From Azadirachta indica (lineage: Eukaryota; Streptophyta; Magnoliopsida; Sapindales; Meliaceae): a stretch of DNA of 64,000 nucleotides. A program made the position numbers and the translations under genes. The stretch is from positions 7,603,191 to 7,667,190 of the forward strand of contig CM040443.1 in assembly GCA_022749755.1 (NCBI GenBank), in the 5' to 3' direction. Positions 1 through 12,819 of the stretch are shown in pieces; position 1 is the stretch's first letter; every line of letters starts with the position of its first letter. The notes beneath the pieces were generated by a model. The model saw nothing but the letters and a program-made list of their open reading frames with translations. It did no database searches and was not told the DNA's origin.

Positions 1-459
1 CTATGAAAATTAGTGCATAATACAAGACATACATTAAATAAATAATCAATGTTTGGAGTTAAAGTGCTCCCAAACAACAACAAACGATAGATTATAGCAT
101 CCAGTTGAAGAAACCGGACACAATTGTCTTTACTGTTATTACACATTATTGAACTAGCTTAGGAGAACCAGTAACTGCATCTACAGTTCTATCTCCATGC
201 CAACATGACTCGATCAAGCTGCTTTATCTCCATTTGCGCCTTGCTAGCTAGCTACCATAATACTCCCTACGTACTGTCTCATAGCCATCATCTGCATTCC
301 CAACACAAAATGACTTAATCTGTTAGGTAAATACTAGATTTCTGTTCGTAGTTTAAATTTGCAATTGAATTAGAAAAGTTTTTAACAAAGCCTAAAAATG
401 AAGAGAAGAAAGAGGTCTTGGAAGGCAGTTAATTTTCTTATTCACCTCAGCCATCAACA
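1..459. other. Non-coding, 3' flank of the calmodulin-binding gene
   Basis: No credible coding sequence. The part nearest 460 should hold the 3' UTR of the minus-strand gene. The rest is ordinary A/T-rich spacer. Confidence 0.6.
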
Positions 460-3291
460 TCAGCTGCAAGCTTGAATAGGTCTTGCAGGAGCAAATGTGG
501 CTGAAGAATGCCTGAGACGTGTTTCGCATTTAGGTACTGGGATGACTGTTTCAAAAGCTTCAACTAGTAATGCCACTTTCCTCTTCCTAGCAGGGCCAAG
601 CTTGGTGACTGCCTGTCTGAGGGCATAGTCAATCATCCATTCCTCTGAATTTTTCCTTTCATCCATAGTCTGATGCTTGAGATCAACCTTTTCCGCATCT
701 GGGTCGGGAACAACAGGCAGGAAATTTGGTTCTCGAGGGTTGAAGTTCCTCAATTCCTCCTCATCATTGACAGCCCTCTTGGATCTGACTCCCCATTTGT
801 GATTGCTACAGGAGCTTGGCAATTCTTGGTTGGATTTGTTTTTTGAAGAAAGTGCTGTGCTCTCTATTTCTGGGATGGTCTTGCAATCAGTCATAGGCAA
901 TGTCTCCGTTTCATCTGACTGGGTGCTGTCTTTGACTTCATTTTTCTCAAATTCTCCAATAACACTCTCAGCCAAACTGATTCTGTTCATCCTTGAATCA
1001 CTCCGCACCTCAGAATCCATAGAACTAGGGACATTCAAATTCTTAAATTCATCTTTCTCCAAATTGGTCTGGCTCTCAGCAACATTAATGCTATCATATG
1101 CAGCTTGTAATGGATGCTCTTTAGTTTCAGCCGAGAGGATATCCCTTTCATCAACTATATCTTGAATAGAATTAATGTTTTCAGTAGAGTCTTCAAGCTG
1201 GCAAGGGTCAACGATGTTGTGGTGTTGATTCTCGTTGACCTCTACGTCATCTTCATATACTTCAAATAGATCATCAGGAACTTGGACCCCAATTGATTTC
1301 TCGGAAACCTTGACTAGTGCTTTCTCTTCCATTTGTTCCTCAGCTTCATTGTTGGATATTCCGTGCTCCATACCAAATTCACTAGTGGCAACTTTTTTAT
1401 CTGCATTTGAATCCTCGCTTTCTTGGCTTCCGTTGTAATCTTCATCTGTTTCATCTGAATTCTGGAGAGAATCAGAGATTTGGTTCTGAAGCAACATAGT
1501 CAATTCATCATCTTGAAGAGACATGTCCTTCGATTGATCGTTTAAAGTTTCGACATCTCCAAATTGAAGACTAATTTCATTTGTTTCATTCTCTGCTTTG
1601 AAGATACCGTTCTGCTCCCCAATCTCCTCAATGGAAATTGTTGGTTCCATAATTGGTTCCTCTGTCGAAGCAGAAGTGATAATAACCCCAATTGAATCAG
1701 TCTCAGCTTCCTCAGTGGAGGATTCCTGATCGCTGTAATACAATTGGTGTGACTCAACAATCTCCAAATTCTGCTCTGCGTCATTCATTTCAGAATCACT
1801 GTGAACCTGTTGTGTCTCAGAGCATGCACTTCCTTCTTCAAAGATTTCATCAACCAGAATCTTCTCGCTGCAATTGATAACAATGTTGTCTGATTTGCTG
1901 ACAGGTTCGACGTGCAAATCAAGATTAACAATTTCTGATAAATACCCATCATCTAAATCAGATTCATTCTCATCTTTTATCCAATCATTGGCTTCAGCAT
2001 CAGCCTCTAAGGTAGGAAACTGTCCTTCCTCCCATTCCATATCACTAACTTCAGAAATGCCATCATTCTCTTCACTGATGGCATTGCTTTCGTCTTCTAA
2101 ATCACTTCCACTGTAACAATTTCCTGCTAATCCTTCATTTGAGTAGCCTTTATCCGGATCTTCTACAGTCTCTTCTTCTAGAAAATCCTCTGTGATATCA
2201 ATTCCCAACGGAGCGATATCACTATATTGTTCAGCATTCTCAAAATCAATCTCAGAGTGGGATGATCCGTCAGACAGATTCTCAGCAGTTTGTTCATTAT
2301 TGTTGTGCTCTTTATTTTTGGCATAAATTTCAATGAAAAAATCCATGCCCCCTTCTTGTAGACGAGGAGACCTAGGTGAGTTATCCAAGTCTCCATCTTC
2401 AAATCCAGGTTTGTCAGAAAAAATCAACTTCCCTGCATCAGTTTCGCCAACTGGCTCCACTCTACGTGGTGATAGAGCTTCCAGTTTCATACTCTTCTGC
2501 GTCTTCAACAATCGCCTCCTTGTTGACAAGAAGCACTTCAATGGTGGCAAAGGTGTGTGATGATGACCATTAAGAGAACAGTATGTGTACGGACACACCT
2601 TCACAGCCGAAGTTCCTTCAGCTTCAGTTGCCGCAGGATTAAGCGTAAGATAATCTGGGAATTTTGAGTCCTTCAGAGTTGAAGAACACGTAGCTCTCTG
2701 TGCATTCATATCCGCACAGATGACAACCCTAGAACATTTCTTAGTACCAGGTCTCACCGGCTTAAAACTGGGAGTCTTTGTTAAAGTCCTCACCAGTTTC
2801 AAACTAGATAACTTTGTTAAACTTCTGGCTGGTTTATTACTAGCACCAGAGCTAAGTTTTGAATTATTAGAGCTTCTCCGGCGCAGATTCTTACAATCTG
2901 AACCAGTTTGAGAATACCGGGAAGAACTCACCTGCAAACTTTCTTTTCTTGCCTCTGAACTGCTGGTAGACTTCATATAATTCGGTGATCCATCAGTTAT
3001 TCTTGCCGGACTCTGATTCTGAGGAGTGACTGCCGCCGACGTCGGGACATTCAAAGGAGGTGGCTTTCCAGGTTGTGAGATGGTTTTCTTTAAAGTTGAT
3101 AACCTCAAACTCTCAATATCAGTAAGCTTGATTGACCTCGATTTCTTCATTTTCTTCTTCATTTCAGGTCCTCTATTTTTGCCATCCTGGTACTGATGAG
3201 AAAAAGATGGTTTCAGGTTTGCCAACAGCTTCTCGGATTTAACATGGTCAGCTAGGATTCCAAGCTTGTCGGGTACCTTTCTTTGTACCAT
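460..3291 (-). CDS. Plant calmodulin-binding domain protein (PICBP-like)
   Basis: Single-exon gene of 943 aa. I place the start at the ATG at 3291-3289 (MVQRKVPDKL); the frame stays open upstream only through a non-ATG codon. The N-terminal ~190 residues are basic and serine-rich (KKKMKKSRS, SSSEARKESL). A long acidic, Glu/Asp-rich, probably disordered centre follows. The C-terminal ~110 residues (from HKWGVRSKR through EEWMIDYALRQAV to ARKRKVALLVEAFETVIP) match the plant calmodulin-binding domain, with a basic amphipathic helix typical of a calmodulin target. Family members such as potato PICBP and Arabidopsis At5g04020 and At2g38800 bind calmodulin in a Ca2+-dependent way, with suggested defence or stress roles. 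A CAG at about 3306-3308 (minus strand) could be a 5'-UTR splice acceptor. The family call is firm; the function is inferred. Confidence 0.88.
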   Translation of the reverse strand: MVQRKVPDKLGILADHVKSEKLLANLKPSFSHQYQDGKNRGPEMKKKMKKSRSIKLTDIESLRLSTLKKTISQPGKPPPLNVPTSAAVTPQNQSPARITDGSPNYMKSTSSSEARKESLQVSSSRYSQTGSDCKNLRRRSSNNSKLSSGASNKPARSLTKLSSLKLVRTLTKTPSFKPVRPGTKKCSRVVICADMNAQRATCSSTLKDSKFPDYLTLNPAATEAEGTSAVKVCPYTYCSLNGHHHTPLPPLKCFLSTRRRLLKTQKSMKLEALSPRRVEPVGETDAGKLIFSDKPGFEDGDLDNSPRSPRLQEGGMDFFIEIYAKNKEHNNNEQTAENLSDGSSHSEIDFENAEQYSDIAPLGIDITEDFLEEETVEDPDKGYSNEGLAGNCYSGSDLEDESNAISEENDGISEVSDMEWEEGQFPTLEADAEANDWIKDENESDLDDGYLSEIVNLDLHVEPVSKSDNIVINCSEKILVDEIFEEGSACSETQQVHSDSEMNDAEQNLEIVESHQLYYSDQESSTEEAETDSIGVIITSASTEEPIMEPTISIEEIGEQNGIFKAENETNEISLQFGDVETLNDQSKDMSLQDDELTMLLQNQISDSLQNSDETDEDYNGSQESEDSNADKKVATSEFGMEHGISNNEAEEQMEEKALVKVSEKSIGVQVPDDLFEVYEDDVEVNENQHHNIVDPCQLEDSTENINSIQDIVDERDILSAETKEHPLQAAYDSINVAESQTNLEKDEFKNLNVPSSMDSEVRSDSRMNRISLAESVIGEFEKNEVKDSTQSDETETLPMTDCKTIPEIESTALSSKNKSNQELPSSCSNHKWGVRSKRAVNDEEELRNFNPREPNFLPVVPDPDAEKVDLKHQTMDERKNSEEWMIDYALRQAVTKLGPARKRKVALLVEAFETVIPVPKCETRLRHSSATFAPARPIQACS

Positions 3292-6200
3292 CTTCAAAGA
3301 AAAACCTGAAACTTAAGCATGAAGCAGAAGAAATGAGAATTAAGGCGGGTTTCCAATTATCTTCCCCTGGAAATGGGGGAATTCCAGCTCTGGAAGAAAA
3401 GTGGTTTTCTACTGGATTGTTTTGGGATGAAAACTACTTCCGGAAGAAATAGAAATTCTTTTGAAAGTTGAAAAGACAAAACAATGTGAGATTCTTCCTG
3501 GTTTGGTTTATTCTGGTTATTAGTTGGTAGCTCTTTTTTCTTTTTTTTAATAAAATGAACAGTGGTTTAGCATATCAAATTTGAAGTTAACTGGCTGAAG
3601 AATTGATTTATTACATATGGCACTGACTTGTTTCTTATTTTTCCAGTTTTTTAATTAGCTTGATTAGATGTCCTAACGCATATGTTGTAGAATGACATAA
3701 ATACCCTTCCATTATATGGATAGACATCACATCTTCTTGACGCTTTGATAGACCTCTCTACCAATGCGGCCGTAATGTAAAATTTGGCAGCATTGACACA
3801 TAACCCATACAATTATTGTCCTCTTAAATTAACATTTGATAACGATATCAAACAAATATGGGGGCATGCATCCAAAAAAATTTATTGGAAGTTATGCTCA
3901 CATATATAGCCTATTTTTAATTGTGTTTCTAATACCAACCTTCTTTTACAATCAAAATATAATTTAATTATTTATAGTAAATAAATAAATCTTTTATTTC
4001 TATTATAATTATGAAATTTAATCTCAAAATAATAAATTTTAAGGAGTTAGAAATCATTTCAATATTAATTAAGACGTAAAGACACTAACTTTTTTTTTTA
4101 AATAATTAAACCTGAAAATTTAAAACTATTACAATTGAAAATATTATATTATTATTTATAAACACATAAAAACTTAGGGCGATCCAGATGTTATTTACTT
4201 CAAATGTAAAAATGCTCGAGAATAGTAGTCTTATGAGGGTAGTAATGTAATTTAATAGGGAGATATTAAACATATGTTGCGATTGTTTAAAGAAGGTATA
4301 AACTGTTGACTGGGGAACGCGGCCGCCCAATGGAGGGATTGGACGGTAATACAGAAAGCACTTTTAGAAAAGACAAAGGCAAGTGGTCGGCCAAAATGGG
4401 CCGCTTTTGTGGGCCCTCAAAAAGGTCCATTTACGCACACGCTCCTCTTCCCTCTCTCCAATGAAAACTATGGCCCACCACATCACATTAAACATTAAAA
4501 AAAAGAAAAGAAATAAAAAAAAATTATCATATTTTTAAAATGAAAAAAAAAAAATGGGGGCGGGAGATTTTTGACCCAAACTTATCCAGGTTCCCTAATT
4601 TTGGCACCGGCCTATTGCTAGTCTAAATTAGTAATTAAGGGTTCTTCTTAATTGCAATGAACATAAGTCGTCATTATCATTATAACAAATTTTTGTTTTG
4701 AATTTATTAAATTGAATCAATAGAAATAGAAATGATAAGACCCAAAAACTAATGTGGAAAGTCGGTTGAGAATTGAGTTTGTGTTATTATTTTGATTTTT
4801 AGTAAAAATAGATTGCGTACGATATAATAATGTATTATTTAGCCGACAAGTAATGGAAAACTTTTGAAAACTGTCAGCCTAAATAAATAACTAAGGAAGG
4901 ATCAGTTGGACTTCTGATTGGGCCATCATACGGTTTAAATTAATCCAAGCATACATATTATGATATGGCTTAATATTATATATCATACGATAAGCTTTGT
5001 CTTTTTGAACATTGAAATTTGGTATCGTTATTTTTGACCAATTGAGTTTGGCAGTTTGCCCTGTACACATTATTACCCTATTTTCACCATCTAAGATTAT
5101 TATCTATGTTTCATATATATATATATATATATATAGGCTGCATTTGATTATTATTTGCAAATAATATTTTTAAAATAAAAATATTTTTAGTAACATTATT
5201 TAAAATTAAAACCAAGGTAAGTTACCTTTGAGATTACATCTAAAAAACTATTATTACAATAAAACAACCGTTTGAAAAACGTTAACTAAAAATAGAGAAT
5301 ATGTCTTTAGCATTGTTTCTTAAAAAAATATTATTAAGAATAAATTAATGATTTGAAAAGCATTAATTTTATACAACGGGATATGTACATGTTCCATAAA
5401 CATTTTGAAAAATAAAAAACATAAAAAGTATATCTTTCACATTTTGCTTTATAAAGTTAAAAATTAAAAAAAAAATCAGTTTTTTTATTTGCAGAATGAG
5501 TTTTTAAAAAATAACAGCCTAATATCATTTTTTTTTTTGCATTTATTTTACCTATTAGAAATTTTGTGTTTTATTCATGACATAGGTTTTCTGAAAAGAA
5601 TAACCTAACCAATATACTTTTCAATGTTCTTTGTATTTGTTAATTTTTTTTGATAAACATTATGAATATATAATTCGTTGAAATATTTATTATCTTTTTA
5701 GATTATAATGTAATAGTAAAATATTTATTGTATCACAATAAAGTGTAGCATGAAGTTGAATTGTGAGCCGAAATTATCCAAAAAAAAAAAATTGTTTTAA
5801 AAAGTGCTGCCCAATAGCCATTATTTAACCTCCACAAACTAAATTTGAGATTAATCCATAATTATAGTCATCATTTCATTTACTAATTAAGTTTTTAATT
5901 TTTTAGATTAATTTGAAAGAGATTTTAATTTTTAAATTCGAAGAATGTAAAATTATGTGGATGTCCTGTGAAGAATTATTGCACGAAGAACCGAAGGAGC
6001 GTGGTCTGGACACCCATGCACATTTTGGGGCCAGAATTCAGAAACACTACATGTTTAACGATATAAATTGTGAATGATTTTCTGCCTGGTTTAGCAGGCA
6101 ATTTGCCTTTGAAATTCAGTACAAGTTATAATGTCAACACGTGCTCTGCATCAGAAACACACCTCGATCTCTTTCGTCATTCTTATATTCATGCATCAAC

Positions 6201-7845
6201 ATCTCATACTTCCAAAATTTTCCCATGTTGTCTTGTTTCCTGTAAGCAATTTCACAAAATTTATTAACAAGTTTTAAACGCCAGTTCGTTTTCTTGCAAC
6301 AGTCCACTCCAAATCAAATATTTGTACCCATATAGTTAAGCTAACATATCAACCAAGATTCTTATCTAATTTTCCTGAATTATGAAACTTTCCAGGAAAA
6401 TTTTGATCATCTTTTGTCCACGACAACCTAGAAAATAAAGAAAATTTTATGGGATTCAATGATGTCCATGAAGCCTTAACATGGCATGGGCATGTTCATG
6501 TTCATGTATGTCTATGAAGTTGTTGATTGTGTGTGATAATTGAAAACCTAATCATTGACAGATTAAGCACAGAAGTTATAATTAAGATGATTAAGGTGAG
6601 GTTAGTGGCATCAAAGTAACTTTATCATAAAGTAAAAGCCAGGCGGGTTCCTTTCAAAGATTTAGTACCTTCTTTAAGCACTTTCTCTCTTTCTTTCTTT
6701 CTTTTTTTAATTTTTATTGTTTGGTTTATAACTAATAAATTTCTGTTGCTTTTAATCGGAAGGATCTTCTTGCAAATCTGCTTTCTGTTTGATGCATGAC
6801 ACATTTGTCGATTTGACCTAACTTTTATGGTTGTGTAACTTTTTCTTACTTTCTATCTTTTATTTTTGACAACTTTATTATGTTTTCTTGAAAGTATATT
6901 AAATTCTGCTTCAATTCTAATATGAACCAGATTTGATTTTAAAATTTTAATGGAACCAACTAGTAATCACCTTCATAATTGTCAATCAATTTTGAATATT
7001 AGTTGGTAACTGAATTTTTTGTTTTATTATAAGGCATATCCATGAAATTCGTTGGATAACAATAATTTGGATTTGTTAGGAGGGTGGTCATACAAATAAT
7101 AAATGTATGATTGAAGAGAAACATAAAATTTCTTAATTTTTTATGGATTATTTTTAAGTTATATACAATGAACTACATCACGTGGAGATGTTTGAATATA
7201 TATACTTAACAGAAAGGTGGATTAGCCTAAAATCTTTTCATAATAATTAGAGCTAAAATTGATAAATGAAACAAAGTAGACAAGTATCGAGAACATTGCA
7301 CTGATTTTCTGGAGGCAATGTATCCACTTTTGGCATTGAAGAGATCAACTGCAACTACTATAATTTAAAACGGGTTGCTTGCTTTTGTGATGAAAAACAG
7401 GGTCTAGACTTTACAATAATTCATTCTTTTACTGCACTGCTTTTAAATAAATCAAGCCTCTGCATCAATCTAACTACCCCAACTAATCTGTAGTATAAAA
7501 CACCATTAATCTGGCTATAAATTATAATTATCATGATAAAATAGTAAAATTGAATATCATTCCCTGCTTTATCTAGGATTCCGTTGACAGCATGACATAA
7601 TTCACCTTCACCTCGTTGAATTTCAAGAGCAGCCTTTTATTCCTATATTATCAGGATTATATCAGGCAGCTTTGTAGTTCCGTAAAGAGAAGATCTATAA
7701 GTCTATGCATCAATCATGTAGAAGCTCTCATGTATTTAAGTCCTTTCCGATTGAACACAAACTCTTCGGTACAAACCTATAAGTTGTATACTATGTATTT
7801 TAAGGGAAATTTTGGTTACTTACATCCTAGTAGGCAAATTCTAGA
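3292..7845. other. 4.5 kb A/T-rich intergenic region
   Basis: Holds the promoter and 5' UTR of the calmodulin-binding gene near 3300-3520 and the 3' flank of the plastid TPR-like gene near 7600-7845. A (TA)n run lies at about 5113-5135 and many poly-A/T runs occur. Open frames here (for example 4106-4330 and 6070-6267) have AT-rich random composition and no recognisable domain. I see no transposase, tRNA or other gene. Confidence 0.6.
5113..5135. repeat. (AT)n microsatellite
   Basis: Perfect alternating A/T run of about 23 bp in intergenic DNA. Confidence 0.9.
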
Positions 7846-10800
7846 TTAGAAACTTATACTTCCTTTCTGTAGAGCAAGAAGCAGTATCAAAAAAATGGGA
7901 GAAACAAGAAAAATCAAGTATGGCAAGGCTTGACTAAGTGCACCTTCTTCTGCTCCAGCCTCTTGGAGAAGGTAGTTGGTCTTATCTTCGACAAAAGCTT
8001 CAAAATAATTCTGGTATCCTGTGTTCCTTGTTGAGAATTTAGAGCTCGTAACCTTCATCATTTCCATGGCCTGCTGATCAAGGGGAAGCGTTACATTTTG
8101 CAAGATCATGCATAATATTTGCTAAGGAAAGAATGCATCAAATAGTTGAGTTTGTTACCACACAGAATGATTTTGTGTATACCTCAAAGCTGAAAATAAA
8201 TTGTTGGGCTCTCTTGCTCACCATGGCATTTGGGTGAGATTGAAGCTTTTCATACATAACTCGGGCCTCCTTTGGCCTGCAAGTATTGCAACCGATTAAC
8301 ATTCCACCTAGTTCATGAAGTGCATAAATATCTTCGACACTTGGCAGACTGAGGCAGCATATAACAAATTATAGCACAATTTCAACTCATTCTGTGCAAT
8401 ACATCTGGAAAAGACACTCCCTTTCAGTTCAATTCTCCCATCTGGCCAATTTCTTTAAGAATGCACCACTCTTGATGAAAAGTCAATAGTAGAAAGCATG
8501 CCCATACAACTCACTAATCTTCAGTTATTAACTCAGTTTCAGAGGCTTAGCATTGTTACATCAAGTATCCACCTAGCAACCTTAGCTGTTCTGGGCAATT
8601 TGTTTAGGTAGCAGAGGAAGCAGAAGGTTGCAATTTTATTTTGACATCATTCATGCCAATTTCAATATTTCAAAAATTGGAGACAACCATCATTTTTATT
8701 GTTTAATAGGACTGGCAATAATAGTTTCTCAAAAGAAGCTTGACTTAATATTTAAATATCAGGCGTATTAAAGGTTCCACACAAAGACCATCTGATACAT
8801 TATTACTGGTTTCTGTAAAGCAGGCTGGAAAATTTCAAACACTGAAGAAAGCTTGTTAAGTCTCAAAAACTGAAGAAAGCTTGTTGAACTAATTTAGGGG
8901 TCAGATTTTACAACACAAAATCAGCAAGATGAGGTGACATTGAAAGTTCTAAAGTCCCTTTTCTTAATCCAGTGCCAGAAAATAAACTCATGAAAATGCT
9001 ACATTAAGCATATTATTAACTATTTTTATCTACTTTTTTCATAAGTTAGACATCAGAAAACCAGTGCCAATTAGGCTAATTGAATTAGCAGCCTGAGTTG
9101 CATCGGATACAGAAACTCCTCATTAGGATTCAAAAACAAACAATAACATAGACATACCTACGAAGAGAATCTTGGCAGATAGACCACTGCAAAGCAGCTA
9201 ATCCATGGAGTTCACTCTGCATAAACAAAGTACTTAATATTAAATCAATAGTACAAGAATTGAAAGATTATACAATTTATCATACTTGAAGCTAAAAGAT
9301 GCAGCAGTGCGAAGAGATGATGAATTTTGTCCTCCTGAATGAGTTCGTAGTAGAATCATCCTGACTGAGTTCATAGTAGAACTGTGCTAATAGGAACATG
9401 AATAAAAGAAGCCAATTCTTTAAGTTTCAAAAGTGAGTGAGACTCAGTAGATATCCACACACTGGGTAGATACCAAATGTAACAGCAAGGCCAAAACCGA
9501 GTAAATATTGTCTGTTTTGGGTATTAAAAGGACCCAAGGCTTATAACCCACTCCAATCTCACTGGCGCTAGCAACGTGGGTTGTGACAACTTCAGACATA
9601 TGCAAGAGCTCCAATTTTTCAGATACCTACAGTCATGACTTTAGTAAACTTACCTTGAAAGCCATTTTTTTCATAACTTTTTCATAATAGGGCAAAGCTT
9701 CGTTGAGCTGCCCAGAATCCATCAAGGAGTCACCATCCTTCAGGGCCTATATTGACAGAAATCAAATTAGGGATTACAAACAAGCATAAAGTATAGCCAA
9801 ACAAGAAGTCAGAATAAGAACATAATTATAATTCCTAATAGGTCTGCTTATAGCATAGTGCTATTCATTACATACATAGACATGTACATTGAATGCCAAT
9901 ATTAACAATTTCCACATGCTTGAGATGAGAAATCAAGAATATATAATTACCCTACCCGGATCAGGAAAAAATTCTAAGGAAGATTATATTAATCAAATAT
10001 GCCGAACACATAAACTAGACTTTGATTTTAGAGTTGCATACTACTGAAATTCCATATTGTCGAACTACACACACTTTGAGAGCATCTACAACATCATTCA
10101 ATAAAAAATGATAATCAGTAAAACTTAACAAAAAACTAGTTTTTTTTCTCCTCCATAAATAACAAAGTAGAATTCTTTTTGAAGCATACCTTCTCACACT
10201 CAAATTTTAGCTTTGGATCAACATTTAAGCCCACTTTTTTCTTATAGGCAGCAATTAGTTGTCTCGTGCGCTCTTCTTTAGCAGCTCTATCTTCAGCAGT
10301 TTCAAGAACATCTCCAGGACGAATTACTTTTCCACCGCCAAACTTAACACAAAAGAAGAAGAAGAAGACCGTGTCATAGAGGTCTCATTGTAAGAAAACA
10401 TTGCTATAATTTGTTGAGATTCAAGAGGAAGCGTCAATAATTCCACAACACAGAAATCAAAGGTTTCTCCTTATTCAACCATCAATTACAGCACATTCAT
10501 TTCCATAATTCCAATTAGGTGCACCCTATACTTAATTCTCTTCAATATGAAAGAAGTTCAAACTACATTATAACTTAATATGTAAAGACTGTGTCCATGC
10601 TGAATATCACATATTAAAAGTCCCTTAACCCAAAGGCTCAGCCCAAGCTGTAAGCTAGAATCCCATAAGTTCATATTACATAGTAACTAAAGAATTTATG
10701 CATAAAAAATTACTCAATCTTTTAGCTACATTGCTACAAGCACATACATTTCACAGAATAAGCCCATAAGAAGTATACCGTCTTGGAAATATTGCCAGGT

Positions 10801-11663
10801 CTGGGGAAAACTCCCCAAGTAGAAACCTTTGGCTTGTAAAAATCCGAATTATCCCCTTGGCTTGGCTCAGGCTTTGATGCAGCAGAATCCCCAAAACTGC
10901 TGGTGTCGCCAACAATAATCTCCACTTCAGGAATTTCACCTTCTGGAAAAGGATCAGAAACTGGAACCAATCCAGCTGGCAGTCCCCTGCCCTCCTTCTT
11001 ATCCGCAAAGTTAAGACCCATAAAATCAATGCTTGAGATCTTCAATTCTTCCTTCTTATCAACCTCTTTCTCCGCATTCAAATTCGGAATATTCCCCCTA
11101 CTTTCTCCTTTCAAGCCTATAAATCAAAGTCCAATTCTCAGCGAACATTGCACCTTAACATATGACACTTCACATCAATGAATGTAAATGTTCTAATAAT
11201 AATATATCAACGAAATGTAAGTCCAAGATAACAAATTAAAGCACTTGGAATAAAAAAAAAAAGGCCAAGATTACCAATTTGTGATAATTCGTTGTACGGA
11301 GAATCTGAAATCAAATATTCATTTCTCAAGTATGATACCTGAACTTATTCCACTGTCAACAATTCCTTTATTGTTCTTGTACTCTTTCGCTTTTTCCATT
11401 GCAGCCTTGACTGAATCGGCCACTTTATCCCGGTTTTGCTCATTTTTCGAATCTTGGTTAGATTCTTTCAACTTCCTGTACGCCTTAGCTTTCTCGAAAG
11501 CTACTTTTACGGGGTCCAGAGTAGTTTCAGGTGAATCTTCAGAAATGGGCTGCTGAGATTCTGAATTCAGAGAGACTCTGAAAGACCGGAGCTTTGGTTT
11601 GGCGGGGGACAAAGTTTTGATGGTGTTTAGAGAAGAAATCCATGGTTGTTGCAGAGAAGTCAT
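7846..11663 (-). CDS. Probable plastid TPR-like protein with C-terminal membrane helix
   Basis: Seven coding exons on the minus strand: 11663-11339, 11116-10779, 10342-10190, 9746-9654, 9216-9158, 8276-8183 and 8070-7846, giving 428 aa with all phases in register. The first ~45 residues are rich in Ser/Thr/Lys/Arg and poor in acids, as in a chloroplast transit peptide. Acidic low-complexity sequence with two similar Lys/Ala-rich segments (VAFEKAKAYRK, VKAAMEKAKEYK) follows, then a conserved block (YKPKVSTWGVFPRPGNISKT, then GGGKVIRPGDVLETAEDR). After that come helical hairpins resembling TPR motifs (SLMDSGQLNEALPYYEKVM; LHGLAALQWSICQDS). One hydrophobic helix (LPYLIFLVSPIFLILLLALQ) lies near the C terminus. 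Family members are known to me as chloroplast or thylakoid TPR-like proteins without a settled function. The last intron has a tandem NAGNAG acceptor that would add one Gln. Confidence 0.8.
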
Positions 11664-12729
11664 GGGCGAGAAGAAGATGAAGTGAGTGGCCGTGAATCGC
11701 GTGAACGTGTCAAAAGAAAAAGAAAATATGTTTCCATTTTCTGATGCGTGTCAAAATAACTTCTCATCTTCTTAAAATAATCGCGATATTTCTATTTCTT
11801 CCCAAAAAAAAAAAAAAACTTATATTATCACTAAAATATATTGTATTTGATTTTTTTTTTCTCAATATAAACTTTTATATTAATTTTATCAATACTGATC
11901 CTATTTTTCTAGTTATAAAATATCTTTCAAATGTTTTGCTGGTAACATGTAATATTTAAGAAAAAAAAATCTAATTATAATACTGCAAAGATGAAAAATT
12001 TAGATTTCACCACAATTTTTTTGAGTATCGATATTTTATCAAGACGTTAATTGGGGTCAGTCTTAAACATTCAATCATGAGGCAATTTAAATTTCTTGAT
12101 GGAACCAAAATGTTATAAAATTTAGATTTCAGTTAAAGATGCTGCCATAGCAAGAAAATTCAAATCAAAATAGTTCCCAAATCCTCCATTTTTGACTTCA
12201 TTCTCAATTTTCTTACAATAATTACATTACATAAATAGTTCACTTTTTTATGAAAGTCTATGGCCACTTTGCAGCAGCCAATTTGTTATGCGCAAGCGGC
12301 AGAGAGTCTCTTAATTATCAGTTTTAGATGATCGATTTTCAATTAATATTGCAACTAATTAATAAATAATAGTCATGTCTTTCTTAATTTTAATTAAATA
12401 TATAGCCTATAGGATTTGAATAATATATACTCTGCTAAAAATAATATTTTAATTAATTACAAAGTCATTAAAACAATTAAATTAATAAATTTTTGCCTTT
12501 TCATATTTCATCGATCGTTTTAATTAATTAACAAAAACTCTTAGTCTAACATAACTGGTGAATCAATCTTCAATACGATAGAGAGAGCATCCGAATCTTT
12601 TTAAATAAAGTATTTTTGCATGTACTCTGCAATTTTTGATGATGTAAATTCTGAAGTAAGGAGAAGGAGACAACCAAACATTTATTTATATTTATGTAGT
12701 TTTCGATCACAAACTGCCAATAGCCGCGC

Positions 12730-12761
<32 letters not shown>

Positions 12762-12819
12762 TGAAATTAAAAAGCATACATAATTTATAATTTATAATTT
12801 ATAATTTAATTTAATTTAA
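11664..12819. other. Intergenic, no gene seen
   Basis: Promoter side of the plastid TPR-like gene and 3' side of the broken SDR gene. Strongly A/T-rich, with a (TA)n run at about 12730-12752 and a short TTTAT/TTTAA tandem array running into the SDR stop codon at about 12781-12822. No coding potential recognised. Confidence 0.6.
12730..12752. repeat. (TA)n microsatellite
   Basis: Alternating TA run about 70 bp beyond the SDR gene's terminal stop codon. Confidence 0.9.

Noticed and set aside
803..2911. Plus-strand open frames opposite the calmodulin-binding gene
   Set aside because: Antisense shadows of a long, compositionally biased exon; Ser/Leu-rich with no domain.
4106..4330. 74-codon minus-strand frame in the 3.3-7.8 kb spacer
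   Set aside because: AT-driven composition, no homology recognised, no splice partners.
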